64,000 nucleotides of DNA from positions 631,686-695,685 of the forward strand of contig NZ_CP049780.1 in NCBI RefSeq assembly GCF_011193355.1, read 5' to 3'. Source of the DNA: Streptomyces sp. JB150 (GTDB lineage: Bacteria; Actinomycetota; Actinomycetes; Streptomycetales; Streptomycetaceae). The translations under genes and the position numbers were made by a program. The notes below the pieces were generated by a model that was not told where the DNA came from, did no database searches, and worked only from the letters and a program-made list of their open reading frames with translations. Shown one piece after another: positions 35,670 through 43,928 of this stretch. Within the stretch, counting starts at the first letter, position 1; every line of letters starts with the position of its first letter.

Positions 35670-35835
35670 CGCGACGTCAGCGACGGCGCGCCTCCATTCA
35701 GGGGGCACCTCGGGCCGGCGGCAGCACCGGGTGAGAACGGCCCGCCCTCGCCGGGAGCGCGTCCGCGCCGCGCCGCGCCGGCGACGGCCGCCCTGCCCGG
35801 CGGAGGACGCGACCTCGCGGACGTCCGGACGGCTC

Positions 35836-36975
35836 CTAGTCCGGCCAGACGCCCGTCGCCAGCAGGGACTCGATCGCCGCCGCGTACGGGCGGACGTCCA
35901 GCCCCTGCTCGGCGAGCCAGGTGTCGGAGTAGTACTTGTCGAGGTAGCGGTCGCCCGGGTCGCACAGCAGGGTGACCACGCTGCCGGTACGGCCCCCGGC
36001 GGCCATCTCGGCGACGATCTTCAGCGCGCTCCACAGGCCGGTGCCGGTCGAGCCGCCCGCCTTGCGGCCGATGGCCTGTTCCAGTGCGCGGACGGCGGCG
36101 ACGCTCGCCGCGTCGGGAACCTTCATCATCCGGTCGACGGCGCCCGGTACGAAGCTCGGCTCCATCCGGGGGCGGCCGATGCCCTCGATGCGGGAGCCGC
36201 AGTCGCAGGTGACGTCCGGGTCGCCGGTGGTCCAGCCCTCGAAGAAGCAGGAGTTCTCCGGGTCGGCGACGCACAGGCGGGTGTCGTACTGCATGTAGTG
36301 GACGTAGCGGGCGATGGTGGCGGAGGTGCCGCCGGTGCCGGCCGTGGCGACGATCCACGCGGGCTCGGGGAAACGCTCCAGGCGCAGCTGGCGGAAGATC
36401 GACTCGGCGATGTTGTTGTTGCCGCGCCAGTCGGTGGCCCGCTCCGCGTAGGTGAACTGGTCCATGTAGTGCCCGCCGGTCTCGGCGGCGAGGCGGGCGG
36501 ACTCCGCGTACATGGTGCGCGGGTCGTCCACGAAGTGGCAGCGGCCGCCGTGGAACTCGATAAGGCGGATCTTCTCGGCACTGGTCGTGCGCGGCATGAC
36601 GGCGACGAAGGGCACGCCGATCAGCTTGGCGAAGTACGCCTCGGAGACGGCCGTGGAGCCGCTGGAGGCCTCGATGACCGGGCGGCCGGGGCGGATCCAG
36701 CCGTTGCACAGGCCGTAGAGGAAGAGGGAGCGGGCGAGGCGGTGCTTGAGACTGCCGGTGGGGTGGGTCGACTCGTCCTTCAGGTACAGGTCGATGCCCC
36801 AGTGCTCGGGCAGCGGGAAGCGGAGCAGATGGGTGTCGGCGGAGCGGTTGGCGTCCGCCTGAACCTTGCGGACGGCTTCCTTCAGCCAGTCGCGGTAGGC
36901 GGTGTCGGTGCGGTCGACGTCGAGGGTGTCGAGGGTCGCGCCGGCGGGGGGCTGCTGGGGGGTGCTGGTGCTCAC
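35836..36975 (-). CDS. cds1: PLP-dependent cysteine synthase/cystathionine-beta-synthase family protein, Cds1-like
   Basis: The 379-residue enzyme is a fold-type II PLP protein. The PLP lysine lies in [26 protein letters not shown] is the substrate-loop motif, and [14 protein letters not shown] binds the PLP phosphate. The extra cysteines in ENSCFFEG...[12 protein letters not shown] and the C-terminal [13 protein letters not shown] match the mycobacterial L-cysteine desulfhydrase Cds1, which releases sulfide, pyruvate and ammonia. The GTG start at 36975 has AAGGAG 8 bases upstream. Assignment to Cds1 over a biosynthetic cysteine synthase rests on these motifs. Confidence 0.82.
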   Translation of the reverse strand: MSTSTPQQPPAGATLDTLDVDRTDTAYRDWLKEAVRKVQADANRSADTHLLRFPLPEHWGIDLYLKDESTHPTGSLKHRLARSLFLYGLCNGWIRPGRPVIEASSGSTAVSEAYFAKLIGVPFVAVMPRTTSAEKIRLIEFHGGRCHFVDDPRTMYAESARLAAETGGHYMDQFTYAERATDWRGNNNIAESIFRQLRLERFPEPAWIVATAGTGGTSATIARYVHYMQYDTRLCVADPENSCFFEGWTTGDPDVTCDCGSRIEGIGRPRMEPSFVPGAVDRMMKVPDAASVAAVRALEQAIGRKAGGSTGTGLWSALKIVAEMAAGGRTGSVVTLLCDPGDRYLDKYYSDTWLAEQGLDVRPYAAAIESLLATGVWPD

Positions 36976-37288
36976 GACGGGGCTCCTTAGGCTGCGCGCC
37001 GACGGCGCGTCGCGCGGCCGACACCCCGATGATAGACAGCTTCCGCACGCTTCTCACCTGCATAAACGCATCTTAGGAGGGCTCAAAGGCGGGCTGCGGG
37101 AACAGGCGTGCGAGGGGGTGCGCGCGGTGCGCGGCGGGGGCGCATTCGACCGAGTGCTCCGGGTGTCCGGTGCGCCCGGCACATGCGCACTGGTGCTCGA
37201 GGCGGGGGCGGGGCAGACTGCACCGGGGGCGGGGTGATGCCGCCCGGCGGGGCCACGCGTGACGACGCGACAAGGGGGCGTTCGGGGC
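36976..37288. other. Divergent intergenic region
   Basis: This 313-bp gap holds the cds1 ribosome-binding site and a candidate minus-strand -10 TATCAT (37029-37034), without a good -35. An 8-bp-spaced pair GCAT...GCAT occurs at 37060-37071. No gene was found in it. Confidence 0.4.
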
Positions 37289-37612
37289 ATGGCGGAGCCG
37301 GAGTTCACGGCCATGGGCGTGCGGATCGGCAAGGGGCTGCGCTCGCTCACCCGGGCCGGTCAGGTTCGGATCAGGCGCGGCCGGCTGGAGCTGCTGACCA
37401 GTTACGGCAGCGAGATCGACAGCGCGCCGGTGCAGGCGGTGCGAGCGTCGCGGCCGTGGTTCGGCTCCGACGGGCGGGCCCTCGCCGACCTGAACGGCAA
37501 GCGGTACCTCCTGACCCTGGGCGAGCACGACCCGGCGCCGGGTGAGCCGGGGCCGCCCGCGGCGGGCCGGTTCATCGAGGCGGTACGCCGGGCGGCGGGG
37601 CGCGGCGACTGA
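37289..37612 (+). CDS. Small conserved hypothetical protein
   Basis: A 107-residue product from ATG 37289, with CAAGGGGGCG upstream. It is beta-rich with a basic first half (GLRSLTRAGQVRIRRGRLEL, then LTSYGSEIDSAPVQAVRASR) and ends in an amphipathic helix (GRFIEAVRRAAG). The pattern resembles a compact PH-like or SH3-like fold, but I recognise no family. It lies upstream of the HATPase gene on the same strand with a 201-bp gap, so a separate promoter is likely. Confidence 0.65.
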   Translation: MAEPEFTAMGVRIGKGLRSLTRAGQVRIRRGRLELLTSYGSEIDSAPVQAVRASRPWFGSDGRALADLNGKRYLLTLGEHDPAPGEPGPPAAGRFIEAVRRAAGRGD

Positions 37613-37813
37613 GATGACCGAGACGCAGGCGACGTCCGCGAGTTGCGCCACCGCACCCCCTGGGTCACGCTGGTCTCACGTCACTCTGGGTTTACCGGCG
37701 ATAACGCTGCGAACCAGCCCGCCGGGCACGACAGCAGGCGGCCGTTTGACGCGGGCTCCCTGCTGGATCCGAACTCCGTGTTCTTCCGGACCTCACGTCG
37801 GGGAGTCGCAGCC

Positions 37814-38401
37814 GTGATCACTTACCCAAGCAGACACTGCACGGTGGAGCTCCAAGCCCTGCCGTCGCGGATCGGCCAGGTCCGCAGAATCGTTTCTGCG
37901 CAATTGCGCTACTGGCATCTGGACGCCTTGATAGACCGGGCCGCGCTCGGTGTGACCGAACTGCTCACCAACGTCCACCGGCACGCCCAGCCCGACAAGA
38001 TGTGCACCGTGGAGATCGAGCTGCTGCTCGACCGGCTGAAGGTCTCGGTGCGCGACCACGATCCCCGCCTCCCGGTGGTGGCGGACGCCGAGTCACTGGC
38101 CACCTGCGGGCGCGGGCTCGCGATGGTTGCGGCGGTCAGCGAGAGCTGGGGGGCGCTGCCGGACGGCGAGCAGGGGAAGGTCGTCTGGTTCACCCTGCCG
38201 ACACCGGCCCCCACCCGCAAGGCACCCCCGCGCCCGCCCCGCCGCATCGACACGGAACCGTCGCCGCGTCCGCCGCGCCGCGCGGAGCTGGAGACAACCG
38301 TGCGCCGCCTGGCGGAGATCGAGCCCGTCACCGCCCCGGAGCCGGCCGCCGAGACGCGCCGGCCCGCACACGCTCCCGCCCGGTCGGCCGTTCCCGGCTG
38401 A
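37814..38401 (+). CDS. ATP-binding anti-sigma-type kinase (HATPase_c_2, RsbW/SpoIIAB-like)
   Basis: From GTG 37814 the protein has 195 residues. The HATPase fold shows the N-box RAALGVTELLTNVHRHA (E and N conserved), the G1 box KVSVRDHDPRLP and the G2 box CGRGLAMV. A ~65-residue Pro/Arg-rich, probably disordered tail follows. Streptomyces has dozens of such single-domain kinases, which bind sigma factors or anti-anti-sigma partners. No partner gene is adjacent. Confidence 0.85.
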   Translation: MITYPSRHCTVELQALPSRIGQVRRIVSAQLRYWHLDALIDRAALGVTELLTNVHRHAQPDKMCTVEIELLLDRLKVSVRDHDPRLPVVADAESLATCGRGLAMVAAVSESWGALPDGEQGKVVWFTLPTPAPTRKAPPRPPRRIDTEPSPRPPRRAELETTVRRLAEIEPVTAPEPAAETRRPAHAPARSAVPG

Positions 38402-38714
38402 TCGGGCGGTGAGGGGGCGGTTCCCTGCGGGGCGGTTCCCTGCGGGGCGGTTCCCTGCGGGTGCGCTTGCGGGCGGTGGGGGTGCGCTGCGGGGCCCGGG
38501 TTCGCTGGGGGGCGGGGAGAAGTCTGTGAAGTGGCGGTGCGCGTGCGGACTGAGAGGGCTGGAGCGGGGGCGGCGAGACAACTCCCGGTCGCCGAGCTGA
38601 CACGCACCTGCCCCAGCAGGCCGCCCGCGGGCGTGTTCGCCCCCCAGCAAGCCCCCCGCCCGGCGCCGTCCCGCCGTACCCTCACCGCCGACACGGCACC
38701 CCCTGCCCGCGTCG
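38402..38714. other. Gene-free gap with short tandem repeats
   Basis: This 313-bp stretch separates the HATPase gene from the convergent SHOCT gene. Apart from three tandem 15-bp units at its left end it shows only G-rich sequence followed by C-rich sequence. No gene, promoter or hairpin terminator was convincing. Confidence 0.4.
38414..38458. repeat. Three tandem copies of a 15-bp unit
   Basis: The unit GGGGCGGTTCCCTGC repeats exactly at 38414-38428, 38429-38443 and 38444-38458, starting 13 bp after the HATPase stop codon. The number of copies probably varies between strains. Confidence 0.85.
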
Positions 38715-38999
38715 TCACCTTCCCCCCGCACCTCCCGCACGTCCGAACTGCTCCTCCAGGACGGACAGCCGGCGCCAGTACTCCTCCTCGTCGATCTCAC
38801 CGGAGGCGAAGCGGCGGCCGAGGACGGTGAGGGGTGAGGGGTGGTCGGCGGGGGCGGGGCGCCCGGAGGGGCCGTGGCCGCGCCACGCGGTGCGGCGCAG
38901 AAGCGTGATGCCGCCGAGGACGACGGCTGCCCAGATCAGTGGGAAGAAGAGGATCCAGGCGCCGGGGGCGGCGTCGCCGAGGTGGGCCAGGGTGTGCAT
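38715..38999 (-). CDS. SHOCT-domain small membrane protein
   Basis: The 94-residue protein begins at ATG 38999 with one membrane helix (GAWILFFPLIWAAVVLGGITLL). A basic/proline linker follows, then a C-terminal SHOCT helix pair (LGRRFASGEIDEEEYWRRLSVL), a short oligomerisation domain often paired with membrane anchors. No start-proximal strong ribosome-binding site was seen. Function unknown. Confidence 0.8.
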   Translation of the reverse strand: MHTLAHLGDAAPGAWILFFPLIWAAVVLGGITLLRRTAWRGHGPSGRPAPADHPSPLTVLGRRFASGEIDEEEYWRRLSVLEEQFGRAGGAGGR

Positions 39000-39030
39000 G
39001 GTGGGTCGTCTCCCGAGTCGGTTTCTCCCG

Positions 39031-39074
39031 GATCCGTGATCCGGTGTCCGGTGATCCGTGATCCGGTGTCCGGT
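39031..39074. repeat. Two tandem copies of a 22-bp unit
   Basis: A 22-bp unit beginning GATCCGTGATCCGG is present exactly twice (39031-39052 and 39053-39074), with the first 6-7 bases of a third copy after it. It lies in the 39000-39330 gap upstream of the SHOCT gene, where it may be part of that gene's 5' leader. Confidence 0.8.
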
Positions 39075-39203
39075 GATCCGGTGGTGCTTCGAGACTGACC
39101 CCAAAGAGGGCGCGGAGGCGTCGTACCGCCGGCGGCAATCGGCGTACGTCGCGGGGAGTACCCGCCGGACCGGCGTGTGCGCAGCGGCCCGGAGAACGAC
39201 AAA

Positions 39204-39228
39204 GGCAAGGAGCCACGCGCTCCTTGCC
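39204..39228. promoter_or_regulatory. 10-bp inverted repeat upstream of the RAE
   Basis: GGCAAGGAGC (39204-39213) and GCTCCTTGCC (39219-39228) pair perfectly around CACGC. It lies 23 bp before the rifamycin-associated element. It could insulate the monooxygenase from upstream transcription or act as a second operator. Confidence 0.45.
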
Positions 39229-39243
39229 ACTCTCAACGTATAG

Positions 39244-40758
<1,515 letters not shown>

Positions 40759-40772
40759 GCCACTCGACGAGT

Positions 40773-40790
40773 GTAACTACTAGTATGTAC
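40773..40790. promoter_or_regulatory. Palindrome over the TetR promoter, candidate autoregulatory operator
   Basis: An 18-bp imperfect palindrome centred on ACTAGT (14 of 18 positions symmetric) covers the -10 candidate TAGTAT (40781-40786) just upstream of the TetR gene. The position suits repression of the TetR-DUF4865-phosphotriesterase unit by its first product. Confidence 0.5.
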
Positions 40791-40799
40791 AGTCACTTC

Positions 40800-41372
40800 A
40801 TGAGTACCTCCGAGCGACTGATCCAGTCCACCCGCGAGCTGCTCTGGGAGCGCGGTTACGTGGGCACGAGTCCCAAGGCGATCCTGGAGCGGGCCGGCGC
40901 CGGGCAGGGCAGCATGTACCACCACTTCAAGGGCAAGCCGGATCTCGCGCTGGCCGCGATCCGGCGGACGGCCGAGGAGATGCGAGCGACCGCGGAGGGC
41001 GTGCTCGGCGGGCCGGGGACGCCGTACGAGCGGATCGCGGCCTATCTGCGGCGCGAGCGTGACGTGCTGCGCGGCTGCCCCGTCGGGCGGCTGACCATGG
41101 ACCCGGACGTCGTCGCCAGCGAGGAACTGCGCGCGCCCGTCGACGAGACGCTCGACTGGCTGCGCGAGCGGCTCGCCGGGATCGTCGTGGAGGGGCAGGA
41201 GTCGGGCGAGTTCGCGGCCGGGCTCGACGCCGAGGAGGTGGCGGCGACGATCGTCGCGACCGTCCAGGGCGGTTACGTCCTCGCCCGCGCCTCCGGGCTC
41301 CCGTCCGCCTTCGACGCGGGGGTGCGCGGCCTGCTCGCCCTCCTCGCGCCGCCCGCCCAGCCCACCGTCTGA
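40800..41372 (+). CDS. TetR/AcrR-family regulator
   Basis: From ATG 40800 the protein has 190 residues. It has a TetR HTH (LIQSTRELLWERGYVGTSPKAILERAGAGQGSMYHHFKGK) and a helical ligand domain of the LmrA/YxaF type (RDVLRGCPVGRLTMDPDV). With -10 TAGTAT at 40781-40786, transcription would start only about 6-8 bases before this ATG, so the leader is nearly absent. ATG 40785 lies upstream of the predicted transcript start and is less likely. It is followed by DUF4865 with an 11-bp gap. Confidence 0.85.
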   Translation: MSTSERLIQSTRELLWERGYVGTSPKAILERAGAGQGSMYHHFKGKPDLALAAIRRTAEEMRATAEGVLGGPGTPYERIAAYLRRERDVLRGCPVGRLTMDPDVVASEELRAPVDETLDWLRERLAGIVVEGQESGEFAAGLDAEEVAATIVATVQGGYVLARASGLPSAFDAGVRGLLALLAPPAQPTV

Positions 41373-41383
41373 GGAGCCGTCCG

Positions 41384-41968
41384 GTGCACGCGATGCAGTA
41401 CGAGATCACCCTGCCCGCCGACTACGACATGGGGATCGTCCGCGCGCGGGTCGCCCGCCTCGGACATGCCCTCGACGACTGGGAGGGGCTGGGGTTCAAG
41501 GCGTATCTGATGCGGGAGCGCGGCGTGCAGGGGTCGCCGGTCAACCAGTACGCGCCGTTCTATCTGTGGAACACCGTGCGGGGCATGAACCTCTTCCTGT
41601 GGGGCGAGGGTTTCCGCAGGCTCAGCGATGACTTCGGGCGGCCCGTCGTGCGGCAGTGGACGGGGCTCGCCCACGAGGAGGGCGCCGCCGCCGGGGCGCC
41701 CGCGCGGGTCGCGGTGCGGGAGCGCCGGGCGGTGCCGGAGGGTGCCGTAACCGGTGAGGTCGCCGGGGAGGCGGCGCGCGAGGCCGCGCGGCTCGCGGCC
41801 CGTGGCGGCGCGGTGTGCGCGGCGGCGGCCGTGGACACCGCCCGCTGGGAGCTGGTCCTCTTCTCGCTCTGGGCGGACGACACACCGGAGGCGGACGGTG
41901 ACGTGTTCCGGGTGCTGCATCTGTCGGCGCCCGAGCGGGCGCGGCTGCCGCGGGGCCGGCAGTGGTGA
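41384..41968 (+). CDS. DUF4865 family protein
   Basis: A 194-residue protein with the family's conserved opening (MQYEITLPADYDMGIVRARVARLG) and NQYAPFYLWNTVRGMNLFLWGEGF. The C-terminal half is alanine-rich. DUF4865 has no established function but is regularly encoded beside a LmrA/YxaF-type TetR regulator, as here. GTG 41384 has GAGGAG 7 bases upstream; ATG 41393 is the alternative. The stop overlaps the start of the next gene, indicating a three-gene operon. Confidence 0.85.
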   Translation: MHAMQYEITLPADYDMGIVRARVARLGHALDDWEGLGFKAYLMRERGVQGSPVNQYAPFYLWNTVRGMNLFLWGEGFRRLSDDFGRPVVRQWTGLAHEEGAAAGAPARVAVRERRAVPEGAVTGEVAGEAAREAARLAARGGAVCAAAAVDTARWELVLFSLWADDTPEADGDVFRVLHLSAPERARLPRGRQW

Positions 41969-42876
41969 GCCGCGTCCGCACGGTGCTCGGGGACGTGCTC
42001 CCCGGGCAGCTCGGCGTCTGCGACGCGCACGACCATCTCTTCCTGACCAGCCCGCGCCTGCCGGGCCAGGAGCTGCGGGACGTGTCCGCGGCCCGCGCGG
42101 AGCTGGCCGCGTTCCGCGCGGTGGGCGGCGGCAGCGTGGTGCAGTGGACGCCGTACGGCATGGGACGGCGCGCGGCCGAACTGCCGGGGCTGTCCCGGGA
42201 GACGGGGGTGCACGTGGTGGCGGCGACGGGACTGCACCAGGCCGCGCACTACGACGACGCCACGCTGGGCGGGCTCCGCGACCGGCTCGCGGAGGTCTTC
42301 GTCGCCGAACTCACCGAGGGCATCGGCACATCCGGGGTGCGAGCGGGGCTGATCAAGGTGGCGGGCGGGTTCCACGCCGTCGACGCGCACGCCCGCTGGA
42401 CCATGGCCGCCGCGGCCGAGGCGCACCACGCGACCGGTGCGACCGTCGCCGTCCACCTGGAGCTGGGCACGGGCGCGCTCGACGTACTGGACCTGCTGTG
42501 CGACGAGCTGGGTGTGCCGCCGCACCGGGTGGTCCTGGGGCACCTCAACCGCTCGCCCGACCCGGTCGTCCACCGCCAGGCCGCCGAGTCGGGCGCCTAC
42601 TTGGGCTTCGACGGCCCGTCGCGGGCCCATCACGCCACGGACTGGCGGATGCCGGACACCGTACGGCGACTGGCCGACGCCGGGTTCGCCGACCGGCTGC
42701 TGCTCGGCGGGGACACCACGACGTCCGCCGGCCGCTCGGTGCACGGCGGGCCCGGTATGCCGTATCTGCTGCGCCGGGTGCGGCCGAGGCTGGCGGCCGA
42801 GCTGGGGGCGGAGCTGGTCACGCGGATGCTCACGGAGAATCCCGGGCGGGCGTTCGCGGTGGACTGGGCCTGCTGA
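41965..42876 (+). CDS. Phosphotriesterase-family metal-dependent hydrolase
   Basis: The 303-residue TIM-barrel protein keeps the binuclear-metal ligands of the family: HxH in CDAHDHLFL, a candidate carbamylated Lys in RAGLIKVAGGF, His in VAVHLELG and VLGHLNRS, and Asp in LLGGDTTTS. Natural substrates of such proteins are usually lactones or esters, not organophosphates. The chosen GTG overlaps the DUF4865 stop by four bases (GTGA); a GTG one codon earlier is possible. Regulation is probably by the TetR two genes upstream. Confidence 0.85.
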   Translation: MSRVRTVLGDVLPGQLGVCDAHDHLFLTSPRLPGQELRDVSAARAELAAFRAVGGGSVVQWTPYGMGRRAAELPGLSRETGVHVVAATGLHQAAHYDDATLGGLRDRLAEVFVAELTEGIGTSGVRAGLIKVAGGFHAVDAHARWTMAAAAEAHHATGATVAVHLELGTGALDVLDLLCDELGVPPHRVVLGHLNRSPDPVVHRQAAESGAYLGFDGPSRAHHATDWRMPDTVRRLADAGFADRLLLGGDTTTSAGRSVHGGPGMPYLLRRVRPRLAAELGAELVTRMLTENPGRAFAVDWAC

Positions 42877-43006
42877 GCGCTCCGCCGCGCCGCGTGGCCC
42901 GATCTTGTCGGCCGCTGTCCCGCCGGGGTGTTCAACGGCGCGGCGGGCGCCCCGAGGATGAGGATCTTCGGCCACGGGGGTCCGGGCGGGAGAGGGGGGA
43001 CGGGGC

Positions 43007-43903
43007 ATGGCCCTGGAGATGCGCGAGGGGTGCGAGCGGTGCGGAACGGCGGCGTTGCCGCCGGACGGGCCGGCCCTCGTCTGCTCGTACGAGTGCACGT
43101 TCTGCGCGTCGTGCGGCGCCGCCCTGCGGGGCATCTGCCCCAACTGCGGCGGGGAGCTGGTGGCCAGACCGCGCCGGGCGGTGGCCGGTCAGGGCAGGCC
43201 GCGAACTGTCGCCACACCGGCCATACTTGACCGGTCGTTCTCGAATCGCCTAGGGTCACGGTATGGCGAGGAGCAAGGAATTCGACCCGGACGCCGTTCT
43301 GCAGTCGGCCCTCGAACTGTTCTGGCAGCGCGGGTACGAGGCGACGTCCATGGCGGACCTCGTCGAGCACCTCGGGATCGGACGCGCCAGCATCTACGCC
43401 ACCTTCGGCAACAAGCGCGATCTGTACCTGAAGGCGCTCGACCGGTACGGCGAGTCGCAGAACCCCACGCTCCTGCGCGAGCTGTCCCAGCCGGGTCCCG
43501 CGCTGCCCGCCGTGCGCACGGTCGTGCGGCGGTTCGCGGCCGAGGCCATGGACGACGCCCGCCGCGCGGCCGGGTGTTTCGTCACCAACACGGCGGCGGA
43601 GCTGGCCCCGCACGACACCGCCGCGGCCCGGCGGGTCGAGCTGAGCTGGGAGCACCTGGAGACCCTGCTGCACTCGGCACTGGTGCGCGCCCAGGCCCAG
43701 GGCGAGCTGGCCGAGGAGCGCGATCCGCGGGCGCTGGCCCGGTTGCTGCTGGTGCTGATGCAGGGGCTGCGCGTGGTCGGCAAGGCGTCGAGCGATCCGG
43801 CGCGGGTGCGGGACGCCGCCGAGCAGGCGCTTGCGCTGCTGGACTGAGCCGGACCCGTGAAGCATGCGGCAGGGCGGTCGCTTTTGGCCGCCCTGATACT
43901 TGA
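43007..43903 (+). CDS. DUF1272 protein with abnormal read-through frame
   Basis: The first ~62 codons (43007-43195) encode a DUF1272 protein, a cysteine-rich, probably zinc-binding unit: LEMREGCERCG, ALVCSYECTFCASCGAAL and GICPNCGGEL contain nine cysteines in paired spacing. Family members end near this point, but no stop occurs in this frame until 43901-43903, so translation would run across the whole TetR gene. The extension has no protein-like features. Either a small indel removed the natural stop, or the protein really carries a long tail. Only the first 62 codons are well supported. Confidence 0.5.
   Translation: MALEMREGCERCGTAALPPDGPALVCSYECTFCASCGAALRGICPNCGGELVARPRRAVAGQGRPRTVATPAILDRSFSNRLGSRYGEEQGIRPGRRSAVGPRTVLAARVRGDVHGGPRRAPRDRTRQHLRHLRQQARSVPEGARPVRRVAEPHAPARAVPAGSRAARRAHGRAAVRGRGHGRRPPRGRVFRHQHGGGAGPARHRRGPAGRAELGAPGDPAALGTGARPGPGRAGRGARSAGAGPVAAGADAGAARGRQGVERSGAGAGRRRAGACAAGLSRTREACGRAVAFGRPDT
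43223..43256 (+). promoter_or_regulatory. Promoter and candidate operator of the TetR gene (leaderless)
   Basis: TTGACC (43227-43232), an 18-bp spacer and TAGGGT (43251-43256) form a good promoter whose start point falls on the A of ATG 43263, so the mRNA should be leaderless. The 11-mer ATACTTGACCG at 43223-43233 recurs exactly at 43896-43906 before the MFS gene, which points to a shared TetR operator. Confidence 0.6.
43263..43847 (+). CDS. TetR/AcrR-family regulator of the adjacent MFS-SDR unit
   Basis: The 194-residue protein has a TetR HTH (ALELFWQRGYEATSMADLVEHLGIGRASIYATFGNKRDLY) and a TetR_C ligand domain with CFVTNTAAELAPHD and the terminal VGKASSDPARVRDAAEQAL, similar to regulators of efflux pumps. 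It lies within a frame that is also open for the DUF1272 gene, but codon bias supports this one. It likely represses itself and the downstream DHA2 transporter through the shared ATACTTGACCG element. Confidence 0.88.
   Translation: MARSKEFDPDAVLQSALELFWQRGYEATSMADLVEHLGIGRASIYATFGNKRDLYLKALDRYGESQNPTLLRELSQPGPALPAVRTVVRRFAAEAMDDARRAAGCFVTNTAAELAPHDTAAARRVELSWEHLETLLHSALVRAQAQGELAEERDPRALARLLLVLMQGLRVVGKASSDPARVRDAAEQALALLD
43871..43894 (+). terminator. Hairpin between TetR and the MFS gene
   Basis: AGGGCGG (43871-43877) pairs with CCGCCCT (43888-43894) around a 10-nt loop containing TTTT. It lies 23 bp after the TetR stop and just before the repeated operator-like motif, so TetR and the MFS gene are probably transcribed separately. 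Confidence 0.5.
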
Positions 43904-43914
43904 CCGAACGATCC
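43896..43914 (+). promoter_or_regulatory. Second copy of the ATACTTGACCG motif before the MFS gene
   Basis: ATACTTGACCG is followed by AACGATCC, related to the GTCGTTCT that follows the first copy in inverted sense. No -10 is found at the right distance downstream, so here the motif reads better as a repressor site than as a promoter. Confidence 0.45.
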
Positions 43915-43928
43915 AGAAAGGGGGGTGC

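Noticed and set aside
37060..37071. GCATAAACGCAT near the cds1 promoter as a possible ArgR or other operator
   Set aside because: Too short and lacking a second box; no link to the gene's role.
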